Notes: generated from the sequence alone by a model not told the origin. A stretch of DNA of 64,000 nucleotides from Burkholderiales bacterium (GCA_023511995.1 JAIMAL010000007.1:50606-114605); one strand, 5' to 3'. Shown: positions 28,629-40,226, counted from the first letter of the stretch. Made by a program: numbers and translations.

Positions 28629-28767
28629 ACCCCTGCCGTGTGCGCCCGAGGGCCGTGCCCTTGGGGCAAAGGCAGCTCGCGGCCTGAACACGGCAGGGGT
28701 GAAGGGGGATGAAGGAAGAGGATTTGGTGGGCGGTGCTGGGATCGAACCAGCGACCCCTGCCGTGTG
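28629..28767. repeat. tRNA-Val fragment repeat and 13-bp inverted repeat
   Basis: ACCCCTGCCGTGTG occurs at 28629-28642 and again at 28754-28767, where it is the 3' anticodon arm and variable loop of tRNA-Val(CAC) read backwards. Its 13-base inverse ACACGGCAGGGGT lies between at 28688-28700. The upstream copy also resembles the tRNA for a further CGCTGG. The two inner copies can form a 13-bp stem with a 46-base loop just downstream of the tRNA on the - strand. Confidence 0.75.
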
Positions 28768-28799
28768 AAGGCAGTGCTCTACCGCTGAGCTAACCGCCC
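28725..28799 (-). tRNA. tRNA-Val (anticodon CAC)
   Basis: Read on the - strand it begins GGGCGGTTAGCTCAGCGG and ends ACCGCCCACCA, with CCA encoded. The acceptor (GGGCGGT/ACCGCCC), D arm, anticodon stem CTGCC/GGCAG and T arm with GGTTCGATCC fold correctly. The seven-base loop TTCACAC gives anticodon CAC, reading GUG valine codons. Confidence 0.97.
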
Positions 28800-28902
28800 C
28801 TGAGCGGGTGCGCAATTTAAGCACATTCCACCGATCAGGGTCAATTGCACTTGGGGGACTGCGCCGGCTTCGCGTAAAATGCGCACTTTTTCCCGGTCAG
28901 CC

Positions 28903-30291
28903 ATGGTCCGCACCCGCTTCGCTCCCAGCCCCACCGGTTACCTGCACATCGGCGGCGCCCGCACCGCGCTTTTTTCCTGGGCCTATGCCCGCAGGCATGG
29001 CGGCAGCTTCATCCTGCGCATCGAGGACACCGACCTCGAGCGCTCCACGCAGGAGTCCGTGCAGGCCATCCTCGACAGCATAGCGTGGCTTGGCCTCAAT
29101 TACGACGAAGGGCCGTTTTTCCAGACCCGGCGCATGGATCGCTACCGGGAGGTGATCGACAAGCTGCTTGCCGAAGGCAAGGCTTACCACTGCTATTGCA
29201 GCAGGGAGGAGCTCGAGGCCATGCGCGAGGCCCAGCGCGCCAAGGGACTCAAGCCCCGCTACGATGGCCGCTGCCGTCACCGTACGGCGCCGGTGCCCGG
29301 CGTGCGCCCCGTGGTGCGCTTCAAAAATCCCCTCGACGGCGAGGTGATCATCGACGATCTGGTGAAGGGCAGGGTGGTGGTGAAGAACGCCGAGCTCGAC
29401 GATCTCATCATCGCCCGCGCCGACGGCACGCCCACCTACAATTTCTGCGTCGTGGTGGATGACTGGGACATGGCCATCACCCATGTCATCCGTGGGGACG
29501 ATCATCTCAACAACACGCCGCGCCAGATCAACATCTTGCAGGCGCTGGGTGCGCCCATTCCCCACTACGCCCATGTGCCGATGATCCTGGGCCACGACGG
29601 GGAAAGGCTTTCCAAGCGCCACGGGTCGGTGAGCGTCACCCAGTACCGGGACGATGGTTATCTGCCGGAAGCCCTGCTCAATTACCTGGCCCGTCTGGGC
29701 TGGGCCCATGGGGACGACGAGATTTTCACCATGGATCAGTTCATTGAGTGGTTCGACCTCAAGGACATCAGCAAGTCGCCGGCGAAGTTCGACCCGGAGA
29801 AACTTACCTGGGTCAATGCCCAGTACATCAAGGCCACCGACAGTGCTCACCTGGTGGAGCTGGCGCGTCCCTTCATGGCGGCGGACTGCTGCGACCCCCG
29901 CCACGGACCGGACCCGGTCAAGGTGGTGGAGCTCCTCAAACCCCGCGTCAGCACCCTCAGGGAGCTGGCCGATGCGGCGGTGTATTTTTATCGTCCCCTG
30001 GAACCCCGCGCCGAGCTGCGAGCCCAGTATCTGACAGCGGAAATCCGGCCGGTGCTGAAGGAGCTGGTGGCGCGGCTGGAAAGCGTCGAATGGAACGCCG
30101 AGGCGATCAACCGTCTCTTGAAAGAGACCGTGGCCGCCCACAAACTGAAATTGCCCCAGGTGGCGATGCCGCTGCGGGTGATGGTGACGGGGGAGACCCA
30201 GACGCCCTCTATCGATGCGGTGATGGCGCTTTTGGGCCGCGAGGAAACCCTGCGCCGCATCCGCCACCATCTGGCGCAGTACCCGGCCTGA
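28903..30291 (+). CDS. gltX: Glutamyl-tRNA synthetase
   Basis: 462 residues, class I. It has the HIGH motif ([18 protein letters not shown]) and the KMSKS-type KLSKRHGS ([10 protein letters not shown]), plus [11 protein letters not shown]. It charges tRNA-Glu. I chose the ATG at 28903 because it gives the usual [12 protein letters not shown]; the ATG at 28879 lies in a likely -10 box (TAAAAT at 28875-28880). Cys-rich zinc-binding residues of the E. coli type are partly present (YHCYCSREE ... GRCRH). Confidence 0.97.
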   Translation: MVRTRFAPSPTGYLHIGGARTALFSWAYARRHGGSFILRIEDTDLERSTQESVQAILDSIAWLGLNYDEGPFFQTRRMDRYREVIDKLLAEGKAYHCYCSREELEAMREAQRAKGLKPRYDGRCRHRTAPVPGVRPVVRFKNPLDGEVIIDDLVKGRVVVKNAELDDLIIARADGTPTYNFCVVVDDWDMAITHVIRGDDHLNNTPRQINILQALGAPIPHYAHVPMILGHDGERLSKRHGSVSVTQYRDDGYLPEALLNYLARLGWAHGDDEIFTMDQFIEWFDLKDISKSPAKFDPEKLTWVNAQYIKATDSAHLVELARPFMAADCCDPRHGPDPVKVVELLKPRVSTLRELADAAVYFYRPLEPRAELRAQYLTAEIRPVLKELVARLESVEWNAEAINRLLKETVAAHKLKLPQVAMPLRVMVTGETQTPSIDAVMALLGREETLRRIRHHLAQYPA

Positions 30292-30304
30292 AGAGGGGTG
30301 GCGG

Positions 30305-30334
30305 TTTGTCTTGGGCGGGCGTCTCCGTTATAAT
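30305..30334 (+). promoter_or_regulatory. Sigma-70 promoter of tRNA-Val(GAC)
   Basis: TTTGTC (30305-30310) and a perfect TATAAT (30329-30334) are separated by 18 bases, and the tRNA begins 13 bases after the -10 box. Confidence 0.7.
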
Positions 30335-30346
30335 CGCCGCTTTGCA

Positions 30347-30422
30347 GGCGCGTAGCTCAGCTGGTTAGAGCATCACCTTGACATGGTGGGGGTCGTTGGT
30401 TCGAGTCCAATCGCGCCTACCA
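30347..30422 (+). tRNA. tRNA-Val (anticodon GAC)
   Basis: Starts GGCGCGTAGCTCAGCTGG and ends CGCGCCTACCA with encoded CCA. The anticodon stem TCACC/GGTGG encloses TTGACAT, giving GAC, which reads GUC and GUU valine codons. A promoter precedes it and a terminator follows. Confidence 0.97.
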
Positions 30423-30432
30423 ATTCCCCATG

Positions 30433-30465
30433 AGAGTCAGGCCATGCCTGGCTCTTGTTGTTTTG
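30433..30465 (+). terminator. Intrinsic terminator after tRNA-Val(GAC)
   Basis: AGAGTCAGGC (30433-30442) and GCCTGGCTCT (30446-30455) pair around CAT with one G-T pair, followed by TGTTGTTTT. It separates the tRNA transcript from thrS. Confidence 0.8.
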
Positions 30466-30490
30466 AAAGCCCAGGTCCGCGAGTGCCGCC

Positions 30491-32401
30491 ATGCCCACGA
30501 TCCGCTTGCCCGATGGTTCGCAGCGCACCTTCGATCATCCCGTGACGGTCGCCGAAGTGGCGGCCGCCATCGGGCCGGGACTCGCGCGCGCCGCCCTCGC
30601 CGGGCGGGTGAATGGCAGGCTGGTGGACACCTCCCATCGCATCGAGAACGATGCCGAAGTGGCCATCGTCACCGACAGGGACCCCGAGGCCCTGGAAGTC
30701 ATCCGCCACTCCACCGCCCACCTGCTGGCGCAGGCGGTCAAGCAGCTCTACCCCGAGGCCCAGGTCACCATCGGCCCCGTGGTAGAGGACGGCTTCTACT
30801 ATGACTTCTCCTACAAGCGCCCGTTCACGCCCGAGGACTTGGCGGCCATCGAGAAACGCATGACGGAGCTCGCCCAGCAGGACCTGCCCATCACCCGTTT
30901 CACCCTGCCTCGGGCGGATGCCATCCGTTATTTCAAGGACCTCGGCGAGCATTACAAGGCGCAGATCGTCGAGTCCATCCCGGAAGACGAGGAAATCTCC
31001 CTCTATCGGCAGGGGGATTTCACCGACCTCTGCCGCGGTCCGCACGTCCCCTCCACCGGTAGGCTCAAGGTGTTCAAGCTCATGAAGGTGGCGGGGGCCT
31101 ATTGGCGGGGGGATTCCCGCAACGAGATGCTGCAGCGCATCTATGGCACGGCGTGGCTGCGCCGGCAGGACCTGGAAGCCTATCTGCACCGCCTGGAGGA
31201 GGCGGAGAAACGGGATCACCGCAAGCTGGGCAGGCAGCTTGACCTCTTCCATCTGCAGGAGGAGGCGCCGGGCATGGTGTTCTGGCACCCCAAGGGCTGG
31301 ATCATCTGGCAGGAGATCGAACAGTACGTGCGCGCCAAGTTGTGCGCCCACGGCTATCAGGAAGTGCGCACGCCGCAGGTGATGGATCGGGTGCTGTGGG
31401 AAAAGTCCGGCCACTGGGAAAACTACCGGCAGCACATGTTCACCACCCGCTCGGAAAACCGCGACTACGCGGTGAAACCCATGAACTGCCCCGGGCACAT
31501 CCAGATTTTCAACCAGGGGATCAAGAGCTACCGGGATTTGCCGGTGCGCCTGGCCGAATTCGGTGCCTGTCATCGCAACGAGCCTTCTGGGGCGTTGCAC
31601 GGCATCATGCGGGTGCGCGGCTTCGTGCAGGACGATGCCCACATCTTCTGCACGGAGGAACAGGTTCAGGGCGAGGTGTCGGCCTTCATCGACCTTTTGC
31701 TGGAGGTGTACCGGGACTTCGGCTTCGAGGAGGTTTCCGTCAAGCTGTCCACGCGGCCGGCGCAGCGGGTGGGTACGGACGAAACCTGGGACAAGGCGGA
31801 GGCGGCCCTGGAGGCGGCGCTCAAGGCCAAGGGGCTCGCCTACCAGCTGCAGCCCGGGGAAGGGGCATTCTACGGCCCGAAGATCGAATTCGCCCTCAAG
31901 GATTGCCTGGGGCGGGTCTGGCAGTGCGGGACCATCCAGCTCGATTTCGCCCTGCCCGAACGCCTGGGCGCCCATTATGTGGCCGAGGATAACAGCCGCC
32001 GCGTGCCGGTCATGCTGCACCGGGCGATTCTCGGCTCCCTGGAACGCTTCATCGGCATCCTCATCGAGCACCATGCCGGTGCCATGCCCCTGTGGCTCGC
32101 ACCGGTGCAGGCGGTGGTGATGAACATCACCGACGCCCAGGCCGACTATGCCGCGCGGGTGGCGGCGGAAATGCGGGCGGCGGGCCTGCGCGTGGAAACG
32201 GACTTGAGAAACGAGAAAATCAACTATAAAATCCGGGAACATAGTTTGCAAAAGCTGCCCTACCAGGTCATCTGTGGTGACAAGGAAGTGCAGGCAAACC
32301 AGGTGGCCGTCCGCACCCGCAAGGGCGAGAACCTGGGCCAGATGACCGTGGCTGCGCTGATCGAGCGCATGCGCCAGGAGATCGCGGCCAAGGTGGCCTG
32401 A
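30491..32401 (+). CDS. thrS: Threonyl-tRNA synthetase
   Basis: 636 residues, class II. Domains in order: TGS (1-60, [24 protein letters not shown]), the editing domain ([16 protein letters not shown]), the catalytic core with motif 2 ([28 protein letters not shown] sequence) and the zinc ligands, and the C-terminal anticodon domain. It begins the translation-gene block thrS-infC-rpmI-rplT-pheST-ihfA. A strong terminator follows. Confidence 0.98.
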   Translation: MPTIRLPDGSQRTFDHPVTVAEVAAAIGPGLARAALAGRVNGRLVDTSHRIENDAEVAIVTDRDPEALEVIRHSTAHLLAQAVKQLYPEAQVTIGPVVEDGFYYDFSYKRPFTPEDLAAIEKRMTELAQQDLPITRFTLPRADAIRYFKDLGEHYKAQIVESIPEDEEISLYRQGDFTDLCRGPHVPSTGRLKVFKLMKVAGAYWRGDSRNEMLQRIYGTAWLRRQDLEAYLHRLEEAEKRDHRKLGRQLDLFHLQEEAPGMVFWHPKGWIIWQEIEQYVRAKLCAHGYQEVRTPQVMDRVLWEKSGHWENYRQHMFTTRSENRDYAVKPMNCPGHIQIFNQGIKSYRDLPVRLAEFGACHRNEPSGALHGIMRVRGFVQDDAHIFCTEEQVQGEVSAFIDLLLEVYRDFGFEEVSVKLSTRPAQRVGTDETWDKAEAALEAALKAKGLAYQLQPGEGAFYGPKIEFALKDCLGRVWQCGTIQLDFALPERLGAHYVAEDNSRRVPVMLHRAILGSLERFIGILIEHHAGAMPLWLAPVQAVVMNITDAQADYAARVAAEMRAAGLRVETDLRNEKINYKIREHSLQKLPYQVICGDKEVQANQVAVRTRKGENLGQMTVAALIERMRQEIAAKVA

Positions 32402-32414
32402 CGGCTGGATTGGA

Positions 32415-32454
32415 GCGAGGAGCCCGCTGACCGGGTCAGCGGGCTCCTCGCTTT
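32415..32454 (+). terminator. Intrinsic terminator between thrS and infC
   Basis: GCGAGGAGCCCGCTGA (32415-32430) pairs perfectly with TCAGCGGGCTCCTCGC (32436-32451) around CCGGG, followed by TTTAA. The sixteen-base stem is very stable; the T-run is short. infC must then depend on its own promoter or on readthrough. Confidence 0.8.
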
Positions 32455-32588
32455 AACGTGGAATAACGCGCAGCGTTTCCCCGCCTTTTCCCCCTTTTGG
32501 CAAGGGCAGTGGGGAAAGGACCATGGCGAATGGCGGCTTCGTGAGCCGCAAATCGCCCGGCGCGTTAACTTGATTGGAGGTTTCTGCT

Positions 32589-33155
32589 ATCGCTCAGGAA
32601 AAGGAGGCGCGGGTCAACGAAGAGATCACCGCGCCGGAGGTTCGCCTCATCGGCATGGATGGGGAACAGTTGGGGATCGTCAGCCTGCAACAGGCCCTGG
32701 CGCTTGCCGAGGAAAACGACATCGACCTCGTGGAAATTGCGCCGACCGCCAAGCCCCCGGTCTGCCGGCTCATGGACTACGGCAAATTCAAATACCGGGA
32801 AGCGAAGAAGCGGCACGAGGCGAAACTCAAGCAGAAACAGATCCAGGTCAAGGAAGTGAAGTTTCGTCCGGGAACGGACGAGGGGGACTATCAGGTCAAA
32901 CTGCGCAACCTGATACGTTTCCTGCAGGAAGGCGACAAGGCCAAAATCACGCTGCGTTTTCGCGGACGGGAGGTGACCCATCAGGAGCTTGGTCTGCGGC
33001 TCCTGAAACGGGTCGAGAACGACCTGGCGGAATATGGCCAGGTGGAGCAATACCCGAAACTCGAAGGGCGGCAGATGGTGATGGTGATGGCGCCCCTGAA
33101 AAAGCACAAGTCGGAAAAGGCCGGCAAAAAGGAAGCTCAGCCCAAACAGGTGTAG
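32589..33155 (+). CDS. infC: Translation initiation factor IF-3 with AUC start
   Basis: 188 residues. The protein family begins (M)[12 protein letters not shown]; in this frame that is encoded from ATC at 32589, preceded by GGAGG 8 bases upstream. No ATG or GTG lies at a suitable place, and the TTG at 32574 overlaps the Shine-Dalgarno. infC of E. coli uses AUU, which IF3 itself discriminates against, giving autoregulation; AUC would serve the same way. The two domains and their linker ([18 protein letters not shown]) are intact. Followed by rpmI and rplT. Confidence 0.93.
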   Translation: MAQEKEARVNEEITAPEVRLIGMDGEQLGIVSLQQALALAEENDIDLVEIAPTAKPPVCRLMDYGKFKYREAKKRHEAKLKQKQIQVKEVKFRPGTDEGDYQVKLRNLIRFLQEGDKAKITLRFRGREVTHQELGLRLLKRVENDLAEYGQVEQYPKLEGRQMVMVMAPLKKHKSEKAGKKEAQPKQV

Positions 33156-33249
33156 CTTCTGCCTACGGCTTGTTTTGATGAATCGGCCCCCCGCCGCACG
33201 CGGGCGTGGTCAGGGAAGGCAGTCTTCCCACGAATGCGGAGTAGCAAAA

Positions 33250-33447
33250 ATGCCGAAGATGAAAACCAAGAGTGGCGCGGCCAAGCGTTTCAAGGCCCTG
33301 GGCAGCGGTGCGGTCAAACGTACCCACGCCAATCTGCGCCACATCCTGACCAAAAAAACCACCAAGCGCAAGCGCAACCTGCGCGGCATGACCCTCGTGG
33401 ATGCGAGTGATGCCCGCCGCATCCGCGCCATGTTGCCCTACGTGTAA
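33250..33447 (+). CDS. rpmI: Ribosomal protein L35
   Basis: 65 residues: [15 protein letters not shown] at the start, then a Lys/Arg-rich core ([12 protein letters not shown]) and the conserved end IRAMLPYV. The ATG at 33250 with GGAG upstream is the standard start; the longer reading frame from 33175 is not. Confidence 0.97.
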   Translation: MPKMKTKSGAAKRFKALGSGAVKRTHANLRHILTKKTTKRKRNLRGMTLVDASDARRIRAMLPYV

Positions 33448-33459
33448 AGGAGAAGGACG

Positions 33460-34913
<1,454 letters not shown>

Positions 34914-34916
34914 GTC

Positions 34917-37283
34917 ATGAAATTTTCGGAGAACTGGCTGCGCCGCTTCGTCGATCCGCCCCTCACCAGCGAGGCGCTGGCCCATGTGCTGACCATGGCC
35001 GGCCTCGAGGTGGAGGCGGTGGAGCCCGCCGCGCCGCTTTTCTCGGGCGTGGTGGTGGCCGAGGTCAAAGCCGTGAGCAAGCATCCCAACGCCGACCGTC
35101 TCCAGGTCTGCGGGGTGGATGTGGGCGATGCCCAGCTGCAGATCGTCTGTGGCGCGCCCAATGCGGCGCCGGGGCTGCGGGTGCCCTGTGCGCGGGTGGG
35201 GGCGCAACTTCCGGGTGGGCCCATCCGTCAGGCGACGGTGCGCGGCGTGGATTCCTTCGGCATGCTCTGCTCGGCAAAAGAACTGGGGCTCGCAGAGGAC
35301 GCCGCCGGGCTCATGGTGCTGCCCGCCGATGCACCGGTGGGGGCGGACCTGCGGGCGTATCTGGACCTCGACGATCGCATTTTCACCCTGAAGCTTACGC
35401 CCAACCGCAGCGATTGCCTGAGTGTGGCCGGTATCGCCCGCGAGGTGTCGGCGGTGACCGGCAGTCCCTTGAGCCTGCCGCAGCCACAGCCGGTGCCGCC
35501 GGCGCATGGGCAGACCCTGCCCGTGGTGGTGGCTGAGCCCGGCGCCTGTCCCCGCTATTGCGGGCGCGTCATTACCGGCATTGACCCAAGCGCACGCACC
35601 CCGGAGTGGATGGTGCGGCGCCTGGCCCGCAGCGGTGTGCGGGCGATCAGTCCGGTGGTGGACATCACCAACTATGTGCTCCTGGAACGGGGCCAGCCCA
35701 TGCATGCCTTCGACCTTGGGCGTCTTACTGGTGCCATCACCGTGCGCTTCGCCCAGCATGGGGAGCGGCTTACCCTCCTCAATGGCGAGACGGTGGAGCT
35801 TGCCCCGGACATGCTGGTGATTGCCGACGCCGCCCGGCCGGTGGCCCTGGCCGGCATCATGGGCGGAACGGAAACGGCGGTGGACGAAACCACGCGCGAT
35901 GTCTTCCTCGAGGCGGCCTTCTTCGATCCCGGCGCCATTGCCGGCCGCGCCCGCCGTCTGGGGCTTGCCACCGATTCCTCCTACCGCTTCGAGCGGGGCG
36001 TGGACTTTGCCGCCACGCGCGAGTGCCTGGAATACGCCACGCGGCTCATCCTGGACATCTGCGGCGGGGCCGCCGGCCCCATCACCGAAGTCACCGGGCG
36101 CCTGCCCGAACGGCCCCCCATCCGCCTGCGACCGGAACGGGTGCGGCGGGTTTCCGGGCTTGAGCTGTCCGATGGGCACATCCGGGTGCTGGCCGAGCGC
36201 CTGCGCCTTCAGGTACGCGCGGCTGCAGGGGCGCTCGTGGTGGTGCCGCCCAGTTGGCGCTTCGATCTGACCATCGAGGAGGACCTCATCGAGGAGATCG
36301 TCCGCCTCCATGGTTACGAGAATCTCCCGGCGCAACGGCCGCTGGCGCCCGCCACCATCCTGCCGCTGCCGGAGGCCCGGCGGGGGGAGCTTGCGCTTAA
36401 GGAACGGCTCGTGCTGCGGGACTACCACGAGGTGGTGACCTTTAGCTTCGTCGATCCCCAATGGGAACAGGATCTGGGGCTGGGCGGGGCGGTGGCCTTG
36501 AAAAATCCCATCGCCTCCCACCTGGGGGTGATGCGCACCACCCTGTGGGGCGGTTTGCTGGACTGCCTGCGCTTCAATCTCAACCGCCGTCAGTCGCGGG
36601 TGCGCCTGTTCGAGCTGGGGCGCACCTTCCATCGGGGCGGGGACGGCTTCGAGCAACCCAAACGCCTGGCCGGCATCGCCTATGGGCCGGCGGACCCGGA
36701 ACAATGGGGGCTTCCCAGCCGGCCGGTGGATTTCTTCGACGTCAAGGGGGACGTGGAAACCCTGTTCGCGGGCGTGGCCGATGGTGAACAGAAGCTCACC
36801 TTCCGCCGCGGCAGCCACCCCGCCCTGCATCCGGGCCAGTGCGCGGAAATCCTCTATGGCGGGCAGCGCATCGGCTGGCTGGGCAGCCTCCATCCCCGCT
36901 GGGTGCAAAAATACGAGCTGCCGGCGGCGCCGGTGCTGTTCGAGCTCCTGGTGGCGCCGCTGACGGGTGCGCGGCTGCCCCGGTACACGGAAGTGTCCAA
37001 ATTTCCGCCGGTAAGACGCGATCTTGCCGTGATCGTCGACGAAAACGTGGAAGCCGGGGCCATGCTTGCCGCCTGTAGGGAGGCGGCGCCCCCGGAGGTC
37101 ACGGAGGTGGCGCTGTTCGACCTCTATCAAGGCAAAGGCATTGATTCTGGAAAGAAAAGTCTTGCCTTCCGGATTCTAATGCAGGATACTCGCAAGACCC
37201 TGACCGACGCTGAGGTGGACGCGGTCATGGCGAGCCTCACCCAGGTCCTGGCCGACCGTTTCGGGGCCAGGCTGCGGCACTAG
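34917..37283 (+). CDS. pheT: Phenylalanyl-tRNA synthetase beta subunit
   Basis: 788 residues, full length. Domains in order: EMAP/tRNA-binding (about 40-150, [21 protein letters not shown]), B3/B4 editing ([15 protein letters not shown] [19 protein letters not shown]), B5, the catalytic-like domain, and the C-terminal anticodon-recognition domain ([20 protein letters not shown] ... GKKSLAFRI). It provides editing and tRNA binding to PheS. Confidence 0.98.
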   Translation: MKFSENWLRRFVDPPLTSEALAHVLTMAGLEVEAVEPAAPLFSGVVVAEVKAVSKHPNADRLQVCGVDVGDAQLQIVCGAPNAAPGLRVPCARVGAQLPGGPIRQATVRGVDSFGMLCSAKELGLAEDAAGLMVLPADAPVGADLRAYLDLDDRIFTLKLTPNRSDCLSVAGIAREVSAVTGSPLSLPQPQPVPPAHGQTLPVVVAEPGACPRYCGRVITGIDPSARTPEWMVRRLARSGVRAISPVVDITNYVLLERGQPMHAFDLGRLTGAITVRFAQHGERLTLLNGETVELAPDMLVIADAARPVALAGIMGGTETAVDETTRDVFLEAAFFDPGAIAGRARRLGLATDSSYRFERGVDFAATRECLEYATRLILDICGGAAGPITEVTGRLPERPPIRLRPERVRRVSGLELSDGHIRVLAERLRLQVRAAAGALVVVPPSWRFDLTIEEDLIEEIVRLHGYENLPAQRPLAPATILPLPEARRGELALKERLVLRDYHEVVTFSFVDPQWEQDLGLGGAVALKNPIASHLGVMRTTLWGGLLDCLRFNLNRRQSRVRLFELGRTFHRGGDGFEQPKRLAGIAYGPADPEQWGLPSRPVDFFDVKGDVETLFAGVADGEQKLTFRRGSHPALHPGQCAEILYGGQRIGWLGSLHPRWVQKYELPAAPVLFELLVAPLTGARLPRYTEVSKFPPVRRDLAVIVDENVEAGAMLAACREAAPPEVTEVALFDLYQGKGIDSGKKSLAFRILMQDTRKTLTDAEVDAVMASLTQVLADRFGARLRH

Positions 37284-37302
37284 TCGCATCGCGAGGAAGC
37301 CT

Positions 37303-37653
37303 ATGACTTTGACAAAAGCCGAACTGGCCGACCTAATCTTCGAAAAAGTCGGACTGAACAAGCGCGAAGCCAAGGACATGGTGGAATCCTTCTTTGAAGA
37401 GGTGCGGCTCGCCCTGGAGTCGGGGGAGAGCGTCAAGCTGTCTGGCTTCGGCAACTTCCAGTTGCGGGACAAACCCCAGCGGCCCGGACGCAACCCCAAG
37501 ACCGGGGCGGAAATCCCCATCAGCGCCCGCCGGGTCGTGACCTTCCACGCCAGCCAGAAGCTCAAGTCCCTGGTGGAGGAATCCTTTGCCCGCCGGCTGC
37601 GGGAACAGCAGGCTAATCAGGCCGAACCGCAAACCGAAACGGCGGGCGAATAG
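37303..37653 (+). CDS. ihfA: Integration host factor alpha subunit
   Basis: 116 residues. [28 protein letters not shown] and the beta-arm [26 protein letters not shown] with the intercalating Pro are typical of IHF alpha, as is its position after pheT. The tail ([15 protein letters not shown]) is slightly longer than in E. coli. It bends DNA as a heterodimer with IHF beta. Confidence 0.96.
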   Translation: MTLTKAELADLIFEKVGLNKREAKDMVESFFEEVRLALESGESVKLSGFGNFQLRDKPQRPGRNPKTGAEIPISARRVVTFHASQKLKSLVEESFARRLREQQANQAEPQTETAGE

Positions 37654-37694
37654 CCGCCTGACGTCTTCTCACGCGCTCTTTTCCTCCCCGGGCC

Positions 37695-38054
37695 ATGCAG
37701 AACACCAAGACCGACGCCTTGCCGCCCATTCCGGCAAAACGCTACTTTACCATCGGCGAGGTGAGCGAGCTGTGTGGCGTCAAACCCCACGTTCTGCGCT
37801 ACTGGGAACAGGAATTCACCCAGCTCAAACCGGTCAAGCGGCGGGGCAACCGCCGCTACTACCAGCACCACGAGGTGCTCCTCATCCGGCGCATCCGGGA
37901 GCTCCTCTACGAGCAGGGTTTCACCATCAGTGGCGCGCGCAACCGTCTGGAGTCGGGCCTGCTCGATGAGCCCGATACCGCCGCCAAGCCCGCTGTCGAT
38001 CTCGCTGCGATCCGGCGTGAAATCGAGGACGTATTGAAACTGCTGGAAAGCTAG
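37695..38054 (+). CDS. MerR-family transcriptional regulator
   Basis: 119 residues. The winged helix reads YFTIGEVSELCGVKPHVLRYWEQEFTQLKPVKRRGNRRYYQHHEVLLIRRIRELLYEQGFTI. There is no metal-binding C-terminus, only a short coiled coil, so the inducer is unknown. The ihfA-merR order is conserved across proteobacteria (in some this is the MlrA-like regulator beside ihfA). Confidence 0.9.
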   Translation: MQNTKTDALPPIPAKRYFTIGEVSELCGVKPHVLRYWEQEFTQLKPVKRRGNRRYYQHHEVLLIRRIRELLYEQGFTISGARNRLESGLLDEPDTAAKPAVDLAAIRREIEDVLKLLES

Positions 38055-38108
38055 GCATACCCTTGATTTCTCCTCCCCGATGGGGGATGATGCCGGCCCA
38101 ACCCTTAC

Positions 38109-38209
38109 ATGGCGGGCCTCCCCGCATTGCAAGGCGGTGAACCTGGTCAGGTCCGGAAGGAAGCAGCCACAGCCGCTCACTGCAAGTGCCGGGGGTAAGG
38201 CTCGCCACC
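38109..38209 (+). ncRNA. ffs: Signal recognition particle 4.5S RNA
   Basis: The universally conserved domain IV hairpin is present (GGTCAGGTCCGGAAGGAAGC within 38146-38166, including the GGAA tetraloop and the asymmetric loop AGCAGCC), and the outer stem forms between TGGCGGGCCT (38109-38118) and AGGCTCGCCA (38198-38207). It binds Ffh for co-translational export. A promoter may lie upstream: TTGATT (38063-38068) and GATGAT (38086-38091) with 17-bp spacing. The exact ends are estimates. dnaX follows closely, as in many betaproteobacteria. Confidence 0.93.
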
Positions 38210-38252
38210 CCCCTTCGCGGTCCGGCACCGCGCCCTTTGATAAAATCGGCCC

Positions 38253-39857
38253 ATGAGTTACCAAGTCCTCGCGCGCAAATGGCGCCCCCGCACCTTCGCC
38301 GAGATAGTGGGGCAGGAGCACGTGGTGCGCGCCCTGTCCAACGCCCTGGAACAGAAACGTCTGCACCATGCGTATCTGCTCACCGGCACCCGCGGCGTAG
38401 GCAAGACCACCCTCGGGCGGATCATCGCCAAATGCCTGAACTGCGAGACCGGCATCACCCCGCAGCCCTGCGGCGTTTGCGCGGCCTGCACGGCCATCGA
38501 CCAGGGCCGTTTCGTGGACATGATCGAGCTTGATGCCGCCTCCAACACCGGCATCGACAACATGCGCGAAGTGCTGGACAACGCCCAGTACGCCCCCACC
38601 GCCGGGCGCTTCAAGGTGTACCTCATCGACGAGGTGCATATGCTCTCCAAGGCGGCCTTCAACTCCATGCTGAAGACCCTGGAGGAGCCGCCGGAACATG
38701 TGAAATTCATCCTCGCCACCACCGACCCGCAGAAGATTCCGGTGACCGTGCTGTCCCGTTGCCTGCAGTTCAATCTCAAGCAGATGTCGCCCCCGGCCAT
38801 CGTGGCGCACCTGACGCGGGTGTTGCAGGCTGAGGGGATCGAGTTCGAACCGGCGGCGCTGCGGCTTCTGGCGCGCGCGGCGCAGGGCTCGATGCGCGAT
38901 GCCTTGAGCCTCACCGACCAGGCCATCGCCCACGGCAGCGGGCGCATCCAGGAGGCGGACGTGCGCGCCATGCTGGGCGTGGTGGACCAGGGGTATCTCT
39001 TCGATCTCCTCCACGCCCTGGTGGCGCGGGATGGGCCGCAACTCATCGCCGTGGCCGACCGCATGGCGGAGCACAGCCTTTCCTTCGAGGCGGCGCTGCA
39101 GGATTTGGGGGTGCTGCTGCATCAGGTGGCGCTGGCGCAGACGGTGCCCGCCGCCCTGCCCGAGGATTTGCCGGAGCGCGCCCGCATCCTGGAGCTTGCC
39201 CGGCTCATGACGCCGGAGGAGGTGCAGCTCGATTACCAGATCGTCCTCACCGGGCGGCGCGACCTGCCCCTGGCCCCCGACGAGTACGCGGGCTTCACCA
39301 TGACGCTGCTGCGCCTGCTCGCCTTCCGCCCGGAGGAGTGCGGGGAGGGGGAAGAGGCCGCCGAAGCCGCGGCAGTTACGGCAACTGGTGCGCCCGGCCC
39401 TGCTCAAAAAAAAACTGACGGGGACAGCGCGCGCAAAGAACCGCCCGGGGCGCAAGCCAAGGGGGCTCAAGCATTCGACGGCGACTGGGCGGGCCTCATC
39501 GCCCGCCTGCCCATGTCGGGCATGGCGCGCATGCTGGCCGAACACTGTGAGCTTGCCGCCTTCACCGACGGCCTCATCCGCCTCATGGTGCCGCCGGAGC
39601 ACCGGCATCTCACGGACAAGCCCTATCAGGAAAAACTGCGTCAGGCACTGGAAGCCCATTTCGGCAGGCCCCTCAAGCTTCTCATCGAGACGGGTACCCT
39701 TAAGGGGCCCACCCCCGCACAACGGGCGCAAAACGAGCGGGCGCTAAAGCAGGCGCGGGCGGTGGAGGCCATCGAGGGCGATCCCTTCGTGCGGGAGCTT
39801 TTGGAACAGTTCGACGCGCGGCTGATCGAATCCAGCATCAAACCGGTTCAGCAATAG
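38253..39857 (+). CDS. dnaX: DNA polymerase III tau/gamma subunit
   Basis: 534 residues. The AAA+ clamp-loader core has GTRGVGKTTLGRIIAK, a zinc-binding set (C-x-C ... CGVCAAC), the Walker B DEVHML and the SRC sensor (VLSRCLQF). After about residue 370 comes a linker and then the tau-specific part that contacts the polymerase and DnaB. A run of nine A at 39406-39414 could produce the short gamma form (see separate entry). A -10-like TAAAAT is at 38241-38246. ybaB and recR follow, the standard dnaX-ybaB-recR order. Confidence 0.97.
   Translation: MSYQVLARKWRPRTFAEIVGQEHVVRALSNALEQKRLHHAYLLTGTRGVGKTTLGRIIAKCLNCETGITPQPCGVCAACTAIDQGRFVDMIELDAASNTGIDNMREVLDNAQYAPTAGRFKVYLIDEVHMLSKAAFNSMLKTLEEPPEHVKFILATTDPQKIPVTVLSRCLQFNLKQMSPPAIVAHLTRVLQAEGIEFEPAALRLLARAAQGSMRDALSLTDQAIAHGSGRIQEADVRAMLGVVDQGYLFDLLHALVARDGPQLIAVADRMAEHSLSFEAALQDLGVLLHQVALAQTVPAALPEDLPERARILELARLMTPEEVQLDYQIVLTGRRDLPLAPDEYAGFTMTLLRLLAFRPEECGEGEEAAEAAAVTATGAPGPAQKKTDGDSARKEPPGAQAKGAQAFDGDWAGLIARLPMSGMARMLAEHCELAAFTDGLIRLMVPPEHRHLTDKPYQEKLRQALEAHFGRPLKLLIETGTLKGPTPAQRAQNERALKQARAVEAIEGDPFVRELLEQFDARLIESSIKPVQQ
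39406..39418 (+). other. A9 slippage/frameshift site in dnaX
   Basis: The in-frame codons are CAA AAA AAA ACT GAC. A slip of one base backwards gives AAA AAC TGA, stopping at 39416-39418. This would end the protein at about residue 387, just after domain III, which is where gamma ends in other bacteria. E. coli makes gamma by a -1 ribosomal frameshift on A AAA AAG, and Thermus thermophilus by transcriptional slippage on nine A. Confidence 0.7.
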
Positions 39858-39866
39858 GAGAAAACC

Positions 39867-40193
39867 ATGATCAAGGGTGGCTTGGGCAACCTGATGAAAC
39901 AGGCCCAGATGATGCAGGAAAACATGAAAAGGCTGCAGGAAGAGCTGGCGGTCATGGAGGTGGAGGGCCAGGCGGGGGCAGGCATGGTCCGCGTCATCAT
40001 GACCGGCCGGCATGATGTGAAACGGGTGAGCATCGACCCGAGCCTCCTCACCGACGACAAGGAAATGCTGGAGGATCTCATTGCCGCGGCGGTCAATGAT
40101 GCCGTGCGCAAGGTGGAAGCCACCAGCCAGGAGAAACTGGGCGCCCTCACCGCCGGCCTGGGTCTGCCGCCCGGCTTCAAGATGCCCTTTTGA
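39867..40193 (+). CDS. ybaB: YbaB/EbfC nucleoid-associated protein
   Basis: 108 residues: [36 protein letters not shown], and then [10 protein letters not shown] and [17 protein letters not shown]. It is a DNA-binding dimer encoded between dnaX and recR in most bacteria. Confidence 0.96.
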   Translation: MIKGGLGNLMKQAQMMQENMKRLQEELAVMEVEGQAGAGMVRVIMTGRHDVKRVSIDPSLLTDDKEMLEDLIAAAVNDAVRKVEATSQEKLGALTAGLGLPPGFKMPF

Positions 40194-40226
40194 GGCTGGC
40201 GTGAGGCCATTCCCTTCCCTTTGCCG

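Noticed and set aside
30423..30490. Possible leader peptide or T-box before thrS
   Set aside because: The hairpin is followed by a T-run and fits a terminator for the tRNA; no T-box sequence is visible, and the short frame from 30430 is antisense-like.
37617..39731. 704-residue reading frame on the - strand
   Set aside because: It spans the antisense of the 4.5S RNA and dnaX, with composition typical of antisense frames.
39388..39747. 120-residue frame after the A9 run in dnaX, +1 direction
   Set aside because: A -1 slip leads to an immediate stop; the +1 frame is long by chance and Arg/Pro/Ser-rich, with no sign of conservation.
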